Positions 36,292 to 45,789 of a DNA stretch of 64,000 bases are shown piece after piece. Position 1 is the first letter of the stretch, and each line of letters starts with the position of its first letter. The stretch is from Veillonella agrestimuris (GTDB lineage Bacteria > Bacillota > Negativicutes > Veillonellales > Veillonellaceae), in NCBI RefSeq assembly GCF_943193065.1, contig NZ_CALPCS010000001.1, forward strand, positions 124,001 through 188,000, written 5' to 3'. Below the pieces are notes generated by a model. That model did not search any database. It had not been told where the DNA came from and saw only the letters and a list, made by a program, of their open reading frames with translations. The translations under genes were made by a program, and so were the position numbers.

Positions 36292-37179
36292 TTATTTTAC
36301 TTTATCTTCTATCACTTTTCCTTCGCCCACAGGTCCAGATTGTTCTTTTAGTCGTGCCAGCATAACAGAGGCTACGAACATGGCAATACCGGCCAGAATC
36401 GTCTCTATAGACAAGTTTTCACCGAAGAAAAGGAATCCATAGAAGGAACTCACGAAAACCCCGATATATTGTAAAAATTGAGCTACTACGGCATTCGTAG
36501 TGACGAAAGCGCCAGTCAAGAAGAATTGTGCCACTACTGTAATAGCACCGATGGCAAAAATGATGAGCCACTGTTTCCCTTGAGGCATAACAAATCCATC
36601 GGTCGTTACAAGGCCTGCAATCATTCCTGTAATGAGGAAATAAGCCATAATTTCAAAATTACTGTGATTGCCGCGTTTGCTGATGGTCCGAATCGTCGTA
36701 TACGCCGCTGCCGACAAGGCTGCCCCTAACAAAGCTACCAAGGCGTACCACGAGAAGGAGTCAAAATTAAAAGGATTAACCATGACCATAACGGCTGCAA
36801 AAATAAGGAGCAACCATTTACCTGCCCCTTTGGGCACTGATTCTTTTAAAAATAGTGCACTAAAAATAAATACGAAAATCCCTGATGTTTGGAATAGGAT
36901 TGTGGCGTCGGACATTTTCATGTGCACTAAGGCAATGAAGTTACAAACCATACCGAGCCCGCCGTAGAGACCGCGCATCACGAGGAGTCCTCGATCTTCC
37001 TTCGAGAAGGAAATTCCTTTCACATACATGACGATAAGTACTGCTATAGTGCCGAAAAAAACGCGGAAGAAAGCGATTTCGCCGGATGGAATAGTAGAAC
37101 CTAACATTTTTACAAAGAGGTTCATCGTACTCAACAGTACAGCAGATAATACTGCGTAAATGAGACCTTTCTTTACCAT
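36292..37179 (-). CDS. EamA/DMT-superfamily transporter
   Basis: This 295-residue inner-membrane protein has about ten hydrophobic helices in two EamA repeats, the first beginning GLIYAVLSAVLLSTMNLFVK and the second about residue 150. The drug/metabolite transporter superfamily exports or imports metabolites such as amino acids, purines or sugars. No substrate-specific motif is visible. The charged C-terminal tail (ARLKEQSGPVGEGK) is cytoplasmic. It lies about 50 bases upstream of the OLD gene in the same direction, with its own GGAGG site. Confidence 0.88.
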   Translation of the reverse strand: MVKKGLIYAVLSAVLLSTMNLFVKMLGSTIPSGEIAFFRVFFGTIAVLIVMYVKGISFSKEDRGLLVMRGLYGGLGMVCNFIALVHMKMSDATILFQTSGIFVFIFSALFLKESVPKGAGKWLLLIFAAVMVMVNPFNFDSFSWYALVALLGAALSAAAYTTIRTISKRGNHSNFEIMAYFLITGMIAGLVTTDGFVMPQGKQWLIIFAIGAITVVAQFFLTGAFVTTNAVVAQFLQYIGVFVSSFYGFLFFGENLSIETILAGIAMFVASVMLARLKEQSGPVGEGKVIEDKVK

Positions 37180-37245
37180 AGAACCTCCTATGATCTATTA
37201 ATATGTAAAGATATACCGCCTTCCCGAGGAAAGGCGGTACTTTAA

Positions 37246-38745
37246 CTACTTAGAAAATGTATCTACAAAATCTAGAATTTCTTGTTTCATATGTTCTTTA
37301 TCGATAGCTTTTGTGAAACGTAATGGCTTAGATTTAAGCGCTTCTAATTGTTTAGGGAAGGCTACACCAGTAACAGCAGAGATATTATCTAGGCTATCAT
37401 ATGGTGTATCGCCTACTTTAATATCTAAAGCTTCACAAATAGCATTTGGGAATTTGAATGGATGAGCTGTAGCCGCAATAATCGTATGACGCGCACCATC
37501 TTCTGGATGTTTTTCCAATGTTTTCATATACGCCCCCATAGCAACTGCTGTGTGAGGATCCATTAAATACCCGTAGGAATTATAGACTTGTTCAATAATG
37601 GCTTTCGTTTCTTCGTCATCTACATAAGCGCCATCGAAATTAGCTTTTACCCGTTTGAACTCTTCATCGTTAACAGATAGTTTACCAGTAGATTTCAAAT
37701 CTTTCATCCACTGTGCTGTTCGTTCACTATCTTCACCCGAAATGTAATATAAGAATCGCTCAAAATTAGAAGATTCTAGAATATCCATAGATGGCGAAAT
37801 AGTCGTGTAGAACGGACGGTTCATATCATAGGTGCCAGTTTCAAAGAATTCAGTGAGCACATTATTTTGGTTCGATGCGCAAATGAGTTTGCCAATAGGA
37901 ATCCCCATTTTTTTAGCGTAATAAGCCGCTAAAATATTACCGAAATTCCCTGTCGGCACTACTACGTTAAAAGCTTCATCTTCGTGAATCGCCCCTTGTG
38001 CCACCAATTCTGCATAGGCATTCACATAGTACACCACTTGCGGAGCCAACCGACCAATATTGATGGAATTGGCACTAGAGAACATAACTCCTTTTTCAGC
38101 TACTGTGTTAGCCGTGTCCGCATCAACAAATAAACGTTTTAAGAATTGTTGCGCATCGTCAAAATTACCGTGAATAGCCGTTACATTGACATTCTCCCCT
38201 TCTTGCTTTTGCATTTGTTCTGCTTGCATAGGGCTCACGCCATCAGTAGGATAGAAAATTTGAATATGCGTACCTGGCACATCTTTGAAACCTTCTAAAG
38301 CTGCTTTCCCTGTGTCCCCAGAAGTAGCTGTCAAAATGAGGACTTCTTTCGTTTCCCCTTCTGCTTCTTTCGCTGCCACTAATAAATATGGGAACAACGA
38401 CAATGCCATATCTTTAAAAGCTTGCGTACGTCCGTGGAATAATTCTAATACAGATACTTTTTCTAATAAAGAATGGATTGGCGCAATATCACGAGTGCTA
38501 AAGTTCGCATCGCTATAGGCTGAATTGATCATTTCTTTTAAATGAGCTTCCGAAAAGCATGGAAACAATTTCGCCAATACTACAGCTGCCACTTCTTGGT
38601 AATTTTTATCTTTCACATCTGCATAGGTTAAACAATTGCTTGGAAATAAAGCAGGTACATATAGTCCCCCATCTTCTGCTAAACCATGCAACAATGCATA
38701 CGTTTCGTTTACGGCAACAGTGCCACGAGTACTTGTATAATTCAT
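37246..38745 (-). CDS. thrC: Threonine synthase
   Basis: This PLP enzyme of about 499 residues converts O-phosphohomoserine to threonine, the last step of threonine biosynthesis. It is of the longer fungal/proteobacterial-like type. The N-terminal NYTSTRGTVAVNETYALLHG, the PLP-lysine segment FHGRTQAFKDMALSLFPYLL, TATSGDTGKAALEGF and the VPTGNFGNILAAYYAKKMG loop are all present. The ATG at 38745 is used because AGAGG lies 6 bases before it; the upstream TTG overlaps that site. No leader peptide or T-box was seen upstream. Confidence 0.96.
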   Translation of the reverse strand: MNYTSTRGTVAVNETYALLHGLAEDGGLYVPALFPSNCLTYADVKDKNYQEVAAVVLAKLFPCFSEAHLKEMINSAYSDANFSTRDIAPIHSLLEKVSVLELFHGRTQAFKDMALSLFPYLLVAAKEAEGETKEVLILTATSGDTGKAALEGFKDVPGTHIQIFYPTDGVSPMQAEQMQKQEGENVNVTAIHGNFDDAQQFLKRLFVDADTANTVAEKGVMFSSANSINIGRLAPQVVYYVNAYAELVAQGAIHEDEAFNVVVPTGNFGNILAAYYAKKMGIPIGKLICASNQNNVLTEFFETGTYDMNRPFYTTISPSMDILESSNFERFLYYISGEDSERTAQWMKDLKSTGKLSVNDEEFKRVKANFDGAYVDDEETKAIIEQVYNSYGYLMDPHTAVAMGAYMKTLEKHPEDGARHTIIAATAHPFKFPNAICEALDIKVGDTPYDSLDNISAVTGVAFPKQLEALKSKPLRFTKAIDKEHMKQEILDFVDTFSK

Positions 38746-38800
38746 GAACAACCTCTTACTACTAACCTCTATAGAATCTAATATCCTTTATTATAGCATA

Positions 38801-38824
38801 AAAACGCCCTCGAAAGGGCGTTTT
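38801..38824 (-). terminator. Terminator after the Dyp-type peroxidase gene
   Basis: The 10-bp stem AAAACGCCCT/AGGGCGTTTT has a 4-base loop and is followed by a further T and ATGC on the minus strand. It lies 66 bases past the peroxidase stop and upstream of thrC. Confidence 0.8.
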
Positions 38825-38889
38825 CTATAGATTTTTACATTTTATATTGTCAATTCTATCGTCAATCCATGAGAGTCCCTAGAAATAGC

Positions 38890-39831
38890 TTATAATTCAT
38901 CTTCTGCTATAGCATCTAATGTATCGAGAGACGGAATAAAGAACAATTGACCAGTGATTGGTTTTGAATAATCTAGTAGTTTATCATTACCTTCAAACAT
39001 ATTAGTAAGCATCGTTTTCGTTACATCCCAGTAGCGGGCATAACCGATAAAATAGGTGCCACGAATGCCTTTACCTGGTTCTGCAAAAGGTACATTCATG
39101 CGAACGATTTTATGCTCCACCCCATCGCGATTATCTTGCGCTAAAATATTGTGTGCTGCAGGATCTTTTTCATCATCTTCTAGTTCAATATCGCTGAATT
39201 TGCGGCGACCGATGAATTTTTCTTGCATTTCTGTAGGTAATGCGCGCCACGCATCTAAATCATGTTCATATTTTTGAGCAAATGCATAAGAACCATTGAT
39301 AAAATCAGGATCTTCTTCGCCAATAACGCCCCATTCCACAGCTTCTTCGTCAACAGGATTTTCCGTACCATCGATAAAATCAATGATAGCTCGCCCTTGT
39401 TCATAATGGAAGCCATGAGTTTCGTCTACTACAGTTGTAATAGGACGCAAAAAGCCCATGATTTGATCGACCACTGTATAGGTGACAGATTCATCATTAG
39501 AGCGAACGTGAAGGAAAATATCCGCTGCTACAGCTGGTACATCTTGTTTATCCCCTTTAATACCAGTGAAGTCTTCTAACTCTTTTGGTACTTTTGCACC
39601 GGGGAATAAATAGTCCCAAGCGTTACGGCTAAAGCCCATAGCAATGCCAAGGCTTGCACCATTGGAACGAATCGTTACCGATCGTTTGATTGCTTGGATG
39701 CGATCAGCCATATCTTGAATAACTTCTTTTTCAGCACCTTGATCTTTGCGATTCAATAAAAGTGTTGTAAAATTAACACTTTTCCCTGCATCTTTGTAAA
39801 TATCTTGAGTTCTAAACTTATCTACACCCAT
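38890..39831 (-). CDS. Dyp-type heme peroxidase
   Basis: This 313-residue peroxidase of the dye-decolorising family reduces peroxides with heme. The GxxDG motif is FIDGTENP, with the catalytic Asp. The proximal heme His lies in GVEHKIVRMNVPF, and a distal arginine is plausible in the following strands. No signal or Tat peptide is present, so the protein is cytoplasmic and resembles the short YfeX-like group. In an anaerobe it probably protects from peroxide, or handles porphyrin. It is a single-gene unit with a good ribosome binding site and a terminator. Confidence 0.92.
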   Translation of the reverse strand: MGVDKFRTQDIYKDAGKSVNFTTLLLNRKDQGAEKEVIQDMADRIQAIKRSVTIRSNGASLGIAMGFSRNAWDYLFPGAKVPKELEDFTGIKGDKQDVPAVAADIFLHVRSNDESVTYTVVDQIMGFLRPITTVVDETHGFHYEQGRAIIDFIDGTENPVDEEAVEWGVIGEEDPDFINGSYAFAQKYEHDLDAWRALPTEMQEKFIGRRKFSDIELEDDEKDPAAHNILAQDNRDGVEHKIVRMNVPFAEPGKGIRGTYFIGYARYWDVTKTMLTNMFEGNDKLLDYSKPITGQLFFIPSLDTLDAIAEDEL

Positions 39832-39912
39832 ACAAACCTCCTATACACATATATACGTTTTTATTCTGTAAGCTCTCCATGCTTAGCACGAGCTAAATCG
39901 TTGTCTCTTATA

Positions 39913-40878
39913 TTAGCCACCAATGCGCCACATAGGCCGTTCTGGTTGATCCATATCGATTCCGTCATGCTCTTGTTTTTTTAATTGCACGGTCAATTCA
40001 ATATGACGTACCAATTCATCTACAGTTATACCATTACGGACAAGATTAATCAAATTCGATTCATCATCGCGTAATAAGCAAAGCCGCATATGACCATCAG
40101 AAGTCAACCGTAATCGATTACATGTATCACAATAATTATGAGACATAGAAAAAATAAAGCCAATATCTTTTCCACTTGGCAACCGATAATAGGTAGCAGG
40201 ACCAAATCCATACACATGATCTACGGATTGCAACGGTTCTCCACAGACGCGTTCTAATTGAGCGCGCCATTCATCAAAGGTAGGACCATGAAAAGCATCA
40301 CCTTGGAATGGCATATATTCAATAAAACGCCATATAACAGCCCATGCATCAATATATTCAAACAAAGTTCGGACTTCTTCGTCCGACCAATATCTCGATA
40401 ACACAGTATTAATTTTTACTTGTTTAAATCCCGCCGCTAAGGACGCCTCTATACCGCGCAATACAGAGTTCAACTGGTTAGGCTTACCCACGCAAACATC
40501 AAACATATCAGGATCGATAGAGTCTAAACTAATATTTACCCGATTAAGTCCTAACTGCTGCAATGTCTTCGCTCTATCGCCTAAATAACTACCATTGGTA
40601 GTCATAGAAATATCTTCAAACCACTGCGTTTCATTAATTCTCTGCAACAATTCATCCAAATGAGGATACAAAAGCGGCTCCCCACCTGTTAAGCGCACTG
40701 CTTTCACACCTAATCGGTGAAAAGCTTCTAATATAATCATCCACTCATGGGGATGTAATAAATGAATTTGACTGCTTGGCGTAATTTCTTGGGGTCTGCA
40801 ATAGGGACAACAAAAATTACACGCATCTGTCAACGATATGCGCACATATTCAATGGTGCGCCCCCAGGAATCACGCAT
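39913..40878 (-). CDS. moaA: MoaA-type radical SAM GTP 3',8-cyclase
   Basis: MoaA starts molybdenum cofactor synthesis by converting GTP to 3',8-cyclo-7,8-dihydro-GTP. The N-terminal [4Fe-4S]/SAM motif CxxxCxxC is in DACNFCCPYC (about residues 18-25) and the GGEP SAM-binding motif is in RLTGGEPLLYP. The second cluster is in the C-terminal part, CDTCNRLRLTSDGHMRLC (CxxCx13C). The length of 321 residues is typical. The ATG at 40878 has GAGG 6 bases ahead. A MOSC-domain gene lies 28 bases upstream, probably cotranscribed. The cofactor would serve the molybdenum hydroxylase at 6378-8930. Confidence 0.93.
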   Translation of the reverse strand: MRDSWGRTIEYVRISLTDACNFCCPYCRPQEITPSSQIHLLHPHEWMIILEAFHRLGVKAVRLTGGEPLLYPHLDELLQRINETQWFEDISMTTNGSYLGDRAKTLQQLGLNRVNISLDSIDPDMFDVCVGKPNQLNSVLRGIEASLAAGFKQVKINTVLSRYWSDEEVRTLFEYIDAWAVIWRFIEYMPFQGDAFHGPTFDEWRAQLERVCGEPLQSVDHVYGFGPATYYRLPSGKDIGFIFSMSHNYCDTCNRLRLTSDGHMRLCLLRDDESNLINLVRNGITVDELVRHIELTVQLKKQEHDGIDMDQPERPMWRIGG

Positions 40879-40906
40879 AATCAACCTCGTCTATTCATGA
40901 TAGTAA

Positions 40907-41347
40907 TTAAGGAATAAGTTGGACTTCATCACCGACGCGAATCGTCCCATTGTGTAACACCTTTGCAAATATACCTTGGGTAGGCATAATACAGGAGCCC
41001 ACTTGTTGCATGATGGCACAACCTTGATGACATTCTTTGCCAATCTGCGTAATTTCTAATATTGCTTCGTCTCCGATTTTGACTTTTGTTCCTACCGGAA
41101 TCTCGTAAAGCACTAGTCCTTCGACAGTAATATTTTCCGCAAAATCGCCTGGCTTTACATCTGCCCCTTGAGCTTTCATATGTTCAATACTAGCAATACC
41201 GAGCAAACTGATTTGTCGATGCCAATTACCTGCATGAGCATCGCCTTCCATACCGTGATCTACAATTAAATTTGCAGACTCTATATTATATTTCTTCTGA
41301 CCTTTTTTTTCACTTTTAGAGATAGCAATAATCTTTCCGTTAGTCAT
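40907..41347 (-). CDS. MOSC-domain protein
   Basis: This 146-residue stand-alone MOSC domain occurs in molybdenum cofactor sulfurases and YiiM-like proteins, and is thought to carry sulfur to metal cofactors. Visible features are HGMEGDAHAGNWHRQISLLG, GDFAENITVEG and the conserved cysteine region IGKECHQGCAIMQQVGSC. As the gene directly ahead of moaA it probably acts in molybdenum cofactor maturation, for example adding the cyanolysable sulfur or selenium needed by a xanthine dehydrogenase-type enzyme; this link is inference. Confidence 0.9.
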   Translation of the reverse strand: MTNGKIIAISKSEKKGQKKYNIESANLIVDHGMEGDAHAGNWHRQISLLGIASIEHMKAQGADVKPGDFAENITVEGLVLYEIPVGTKVKIGDEAILEITQIGKECHQGCAIMQQVGSCIMPTQGIFAKVLHNGTIRVGDEVQLIP

Positions 41348-41670
41348 TATATTGGCTCCTTCTTATGAAAGCATGATTAAGATAGTAAAGGATATTCACA
41401 TATTCTATATCTTATACTATGACCATGTCTTGGATATATGATTAAACTCACACTCTTACTACATAGTAACTATACGATTAAGGTCTATCAACGTACACGA
41501 TAAACAGATACTATTACAAATTTATACAGTCATTTATATTCATTATACCATAGAAATTTCACAAAATTTGTATAAATAAAAGAGAAAGAACTCCTTTTAT
41601 CAAAAGGGAGTTCTTTCTCTTTTATAAATATAATCGATTTTCAGTATATTTTTAATTACTCTTACTCATC
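41348..41670. other. 323-base gap between the MOSC gene and the second NCS2 permease
   Basis: It holds the permease terminator (41578-41623) at the left-hand permease side and about 230 bases of AT-rich DNA that must include the MOSC-moaA promoter. I looked for a Moco riboswitch pattern and did not recognise one. Confidence 0.55.
41578..41623 (-). terminator. Terminator after NCS2 permease copy 2
   Basis: The 17-bp stem AAAAGAGAAAGAACTCC/GGAGTTCTTTCTCTTTT has a 12-base loop that can pair further (CTTTT/AAAAG). It is flanked by T-rich sequence on the minus strand. Confidence 0.85.
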
Positions 41671-42993
41671 TTAACGACGACCCATCGCTTCTAATTCATC
41701 ACCTTTATTAAGGCCGTTGAAAAGAAGGTTCAAGAAGATAGCCATTACACTACCAAAGGTAATGCCAGATTTAAGCAAGATTTGCGCCCACGCTGGAAAT
41801 TGCGCGTAGAATCCTGGCGATGCCAATGGAATCATAGATACGCCAATACTAATAGCTACGAGCATAAGATTATGATTCCCGTCAAAAGAGACCTTACCTA
41901 ATGATCGAATACCACTGGCAATAATCATACCAAACATAGCAATACCAGCACCACCTAATACGGAATTAGGAATACACGCTACAATAGCCGCTAATTTAGG
42001 AAATAAACCAAGGAAAATCAAGATAACACCGGATGCAGCAACTACGAAACGGCTCTTAATTCTCGTTACTGCAATGAGGCCCACGTTTTGGGCAAATGCA
42101 GTATAAGGGAAGCTATTCAAAATACCACCAATCACTGTAGATAGACCGTCAGCACGGATAATAGCAGCCAATTCTTTGCGGCCAATTTTTTTATCTACTA
42201 ATTCACCAATAGCAATACTGTCACCAGTCGTTTCGACCATAACAACGAGCATTACGATGATCATAGCAAATACGGAGGCTAAGTCGAAAGTTGGTAAGCC
42301 AAAGTAAAACGGTTCAATGACAGACACCCATTGTGCTCTACCTACTTCATCGAAATTCGTTACCCCTAAGGCCATAGCAATAATAGTGCCCCCAATCAAA
42401 CCGATGAGGACCGCTAAGTTACTAGCAAAGCCTTTGGCAAAGCGGTACGTAAAGACAACGATAAGGAAGGTAATAAAACCTAAGCCAATATTCGTAAAGC
42501 TCCCAAAATCAGGACTACCGGCGCCGCCCCCCATCCAACGTACGGCAACAGGCATAAGATTAATACCGATAATCGTAATAATCGTACCTGTTACAACTGG
42601 TGGGAACAACTGAATCAAACGGCTAAAAAATGGGGCTACGAGGAACGTAAATAAGCCCGCCACAATGATGGCACCGTAAATAGCAGTCATCCCATGTTGT
42701 GCACCAATCATCGCCATAGGTCCTACAGCAGCGAAGGTAACACCTTGAATCATAGGAATACGACCACCAATATTACCAAACCCAATAGTTTGGATCAAAG
42801 TGGCAATACCACATGTAAATAAATCAGCCGTAATGAGACGGATTAAGTCTTCTACAGGCAAGTTCATAGCTTGTGCAATAATAATTGGCACCGCTACAGC
42901 TCCGGCGTACATAGCCAACACATGTTGCAAGCCATAAGCAAACAGCTTAGACACGGGTAACATACTATCAACGGTATTCTGTTGTTCTGTCAT
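41671..42993 (-). CDS. NCS2-family purine (xanthine/urate) permease, copy 2
   Basis: A 440-residue inner-membrane symporter very similar along its length to the permease at 4971-6350. It shares LFAYGLQHVLAMYAGAVAVP, the NAT signature QNVGLIAVTR and the IPNSVLGGAGIAMFGMIIAS loop, and differs mostly in the short N- and C-termini. It lies upstream of nothing in its own unit (terminator directly after) and downstream of fchA with a gap of about 180 bases. Position next to one-carbon folate genes suggests a purine substrate, as for copy 1. Differing regulation or substrate preference between the copies is likely but not visible. Confidence 0.9.
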   Translation of the reverse strand: MTEQQNTVDSMLPVSKLFAYGLQHVLAMYAGAVAVPIIIAQAMNLPVEDLIRLITADLFTCGIATLIQTIGFGNIGGRIPMIQGVTFAAVGPMAMIGAQHGMTAIYGAIIVAGLFTFLVAPFFSRLIQLFPPVVTGTIITIIGINLMPVAVRWMGGGAGSPDFGSFTNIGLGFITFLIVVFTYRFAKGFASNLAVLIGLIGGTIIAMALGVTNFDEVGRAQWVSVIEPFYFGLPTFDLASVFAMIIVMLVVMVETTGDSIAIGELVDKKIGRKELAAIIRADGLSTVIGGILNSFPYTAFAQNVGLIAVTRIKSRFVVAASGVILIFLGLFPKLAAIVACIPNSVLGGAGIAMFGMIIASGIRSLGKVSFDGNHNLMLVAISIGVSMIPLASPGFYAQFPAWAQILLKSGITFGSVMAIFLNLLFNGLNKGDELEAMGRR

Positions 42994-43174
42994 GATACAC
43001 TCCTACACTAAATTCACAAACATTACCGTTTTATTTTATCTTATTGTTCGGATTTTTACAACACATATTTCTATATTCCTATAAAATTATATAAAATTTC
43101 CTACTCTTATCGTCTAACGTGCTCATGAATAAAGTGTCACCTGTGAATTATTGTCATAATCCGTATAATACAAA

Positions 43175-43795
43175 TTATCCTTTATACAGATTTACAATTT
43201 GTCTTTCTCGCTCATCTAAATCGGCTTCTACACGATCCATATAGGCCGTCATATCCGCTACTAACGCACTATCTTTGATGCCCGACAAATTAATCCGAAC
43301 ATTTAAAAATGCTGATTTTACAGCAGCTCGTGCATTAATAGCAGCAATAACACCATCTGTTACGAGGTTCGTATTGCCTTTTGTCACTACTGCATGAGCA
43401 AGATCAAAAATTTCATAACTTAGTTTACCGATTTCTAATGGCACATTAGCAGCATCTTTATAAGCCGCTTGCAATGCTTCTGTACGCTTCGCTTTCTTTT
43501 CATCTGTTTCTTTTGGTAATCCTAAAGCACTCATAAAGGTACTAAAAACTTGCATATCCGCTTCTGCTAAATCAAGCGCTTTGTTGCGAATGACTTCAGC
43601 TTGTTGCTGAATAGTTTTCATTTCTTCTTGTACAGATTCGTATCCTTTTTTATCAATCGTTAAATTAGCTACCATTTCAGCTAACGCTGCACCTGTGGCA
43701 GCAGTAAAGGCTGCAATAGCCCCACCTCCTGGGGTTGGTTCTTTCGACGCCGTTGCCTCTACAAAAGCAGAAACGGTTGTAAGTTTTAATTCCAT
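43175..43795 (-). CDS. fchA: Formimidoyl-/methenyl-tetrahydrofolate cyclodeaminase/cyclohydrolase (FchA)
   Basis: This 206-residue all-helical protein of the cyclodeaminase/cyclohydrolase family releases ammonia from 5-formimino-THF or opens 5,10-methenyl-THF. The hallmark TPGGGAIAAFTAATGAALAEMVANLT lies at residues 21-46, and the long amphipathic helices follow. It is about 100 bases downstream of fhs in the same direction. Together they can turn formimino groups (from purine-derived formiminoglycine) or methenyl-THF into formate plus ATP. The pair is therefore consistent with purine fermentation; in the other direction it would supply one-carbon units. Confidence 0.92.
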   Translation of the reverse strand: MELKLTTVSAFVEATASKEPTPGGGAIAAFTAATGAALAEMVANLTIDKKGYESVQEEMKTIQQQAEVIRNKALDLAEADMQVFSTFMSALGLPKETDEKKAKRTEALQAAYKDAANVPLEIGKLSYEIFDLAHAVVTKGNTNLVTDGVIAAINARAAVKSAFLNVRINLSGIKDSALVADMTAYMDRVEADLDERERQIVNLYKG

Positions 43796-43863
43796 GGTAC
43801 ACCTCTTCTATATATTTTCTATATATTCTCTATATATTCTATTTATATATACTTTATAAACAG

Positions 43864-43890
43864 ATAGGAGCCTTGTTTCAAGGCTCCTAT
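43864..43890 (-). terminator. Terminator after fhs
   Basis: The 11-bp perfect stem ATAGGAGCCTT/AAGGCTCCTAT has a 5-base loop, followed by CTGTTTATAAAG on the minus strand. It lies 6 bases past the fhs stop, ahead of fchA. Lack of a clean T tract leaves some doubt. Confidence 0.65.
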
Positions 43891-43896
43891 GTCATA

Positions 43897-45567
43897 TTAA
43901 AATAATCCCGTAATCGTTCCGTCTGGCTTAATATCCATATTAAGCGCTGCCGGTCGTTTCGGCAAACCTGGCATAACCATAACATCACCAGTGCGGCATA
44001 CGATAAAGCCTGCCCCATTGGCCACTCGAATGTCAGACACAGTAATATCAAATCCTGTTGGCGCTCCCAATAGAGCTGGATTATCGGATAAGGAATACTG
44101 AGTTTTCGCCATACATACTGGTAAATCTACTAAGCCCCAGTCTTGTAATTGTTTGATTTGCTTTTTAGCTTTATCTGTAAAGATAACACCGTTACCGCCA
44201 TAAATGGTGCGCACAATTTTATTGACCTTCTCTTCAATACTATCGGATAGGTCATAGACAAAGTTAGCTTTCGGTTCGCTATCTTCGATCAATTCTACGA
44301 CGCGATTAGCCATATCAATACCACCGTCGCCACCTTTTTCCCAGCACTCATTTAACTCTACAGGCACATTAAAGTCATTGCATAAGCGAGTTAATTCAGC
44401 AATCTCCGCCTCTGTATCAGAAGCAAATTTGTTAATAGCCACCATAACTGGCACATGGAAGAATCGCATATTTTCAATAGCTTTTCTCAAATTGCTAAAG
44501 CCTTTTGTAATAGCCTCAATATTTTCTGTATTCAATTCAGTTTTCGGAACACCACCATGCATTTTTAAAGCCCGCAATGTAGCAACGATGACAATGGCAT
44601 GAGGGAATATATCGCCATACCGACATTTTATGTCGATAAATTTTTCTGCCCCTAAATCAGCACCAAAGCCTGCTTCCGTAACGACGATGTCCCCTAATTT
44701 TAAGCCTAATTTAGTAGCTACAATAGAGTTACAACCGTGAGCAATATTCGCAAACGGACCACCATGAACGATAGCTGGCGTATGTTCTAATGTTTGTACA
44801 AAATTTGGTTTAATGGCATCTTTCATGAGAAGCGCCATCGCCCCTTCACAACCAAGTTGGTGTACATACACTGGTTCACCTTGTAAATTAGGACCGATAA
44901 CGATACGACCAAAACGAGATTTCAAATCATCTAAATCTTTCGCTAAACATAGAATTGCCATAATTTCAGAGGCAACAGTAATCATAAAATGATCTTCTCG
45001 AGGAAACCCGCAGACTTTTCCTCCTAAACCAACTGTCACATTACGAAGAGCACGATCATTCATATCAAGTACGCGGGTCCAAGAAATTTGGCGCAAATCA
45101 ATACCTAATTCATTACCTTGATGGATGTGATTATCAATCATAGCGGACAATAAATTGTTCGCTGCTGTAATGGCATGCATATCGCCGGTAAAGTGAAGGT
45201 TAATATCATCCATTGGCACTACTTGCGCGTAACCGCCGCCAGCAGCGCCGCCTTTAATACCGAAAACAGGGCCCAAGGATGGTTCGCGCAAGGCAGCAAT
45301 AGCATTTCTACCAATTTTATTTAAAGCCTGCACTAAACCAATAGTAGTCGTAGACTTCCCCTCCCCTGCTGGCGTCGGTGTAATAGCCGTAACAAGGACG
45401 AGCTTGCCATCAGGATTAGCTTGGACGCGTTGAATGGCATCAAAAGAAATTTTCGCCTTATAGTGACCATATTGTTCAATATCATCAGGAGTTAATCCAC
45501 ATTTTTCAGCAATAACCTGAATTTTCTGCATTTCATTTTGTTGGGCAATTTCAATATCGCTTAACAT
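43897..45567 (-). CDS. fhs: Formate-tetrahydrofolate ligase
   Basis: Fhs joins formate and THF using ATP (reversible), a central step of one-carbon metabolism. The length of 556 residues is typical. The P-loop is [16 protein letters not shown] near residue 65. [45 protein letters not shown] and the C-terminal [16 protein letters not shown] match the family. In purine-fermenting anaerobes it runs toward formate and ATP. The start ATG follows GGAGGACGT. Confidence 0.97.
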   Translation of the reverse strand: MLSDIEIAQQNEMQKIQVIAEKCGLTPDDIEQYGHYKAKISFDAIQRVQANPDGKLVLVTAITPTPAGEGKSTTTIGLVQALNKIGRNAIAALREPSLGPVFGIKGGAAGGGYAQVVPMDDINLHFTGDMHAITAANNLLSAMIDNHIHQGNELGIDLRQISWTRVLDMNDRALRNVTVGLGGKVCGFPREDHFMITVASEIMAILCLAKDLDDLKSRFGRIVIGPNLQGEPVYVHQLGCEGAMALLMKDAIKPNFVQTLEHTPAIVHGGPFANIAHGCNSIVATKLGLKLGDIVVTEAGFGADLGAEKFIDIKCRYGDIFPHAIVIVATLRALKMHGGVPKTELNTENIEAITKGFSNLRKAIENMRFFHVPVMVAINKFASDTEAEIAELTRLCNDFNVPVELNECWEKGGDGGIDMANRVVELIEDSEPKANFVYDLSDSIEEKVNKIVRTIYGGNGVIFTDKAKKQIKQLQDWGLVDLPVCMAKTQYSLSDNPALLGAPTGFDITVSDIRVANGAGFIVCRTGDVMVMPGLPKRPAALNMDIKPDGTITGLF

Positions 45568-45740
45568 ACGTCCTCCTATACCATGCTGTCATTATCCACT
45601 GTAACTGTCTACTGTAGATGTATATTTGTACACCTATGATTATTTAATTATATGTGAAAGTTCGCCATATGTCTAATGTTTTCTATATATAAGTTTCCTC
45701 TATAACTTGTTCTGAACTACTTATAAATTTGTATATAAAA

Positions 45741-45762
45741 AACCGCCACATATGTGGCGGTT
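45741..45762 (-). terminator. Terminator after the DASS transporter gene
   Basis: The perfect palindrome AACCGCCACATATGTGGCGG plus TT is followed by TTTTTATATAC on the minus strand. It lies 28 bases beyond the transporter stop. Confidence 0.85.
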
Positions 45763-45789
45763 GAGTATGACTTACCGATATTAAATTGA

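Noticed and set aside
42994..43174. Purine riboswitch ahead of the second NCS2 permease
   Set aside because: I looked for the conserved loop and junction pattern on the minus strand and did not find it; the gap is simply AT-rich.
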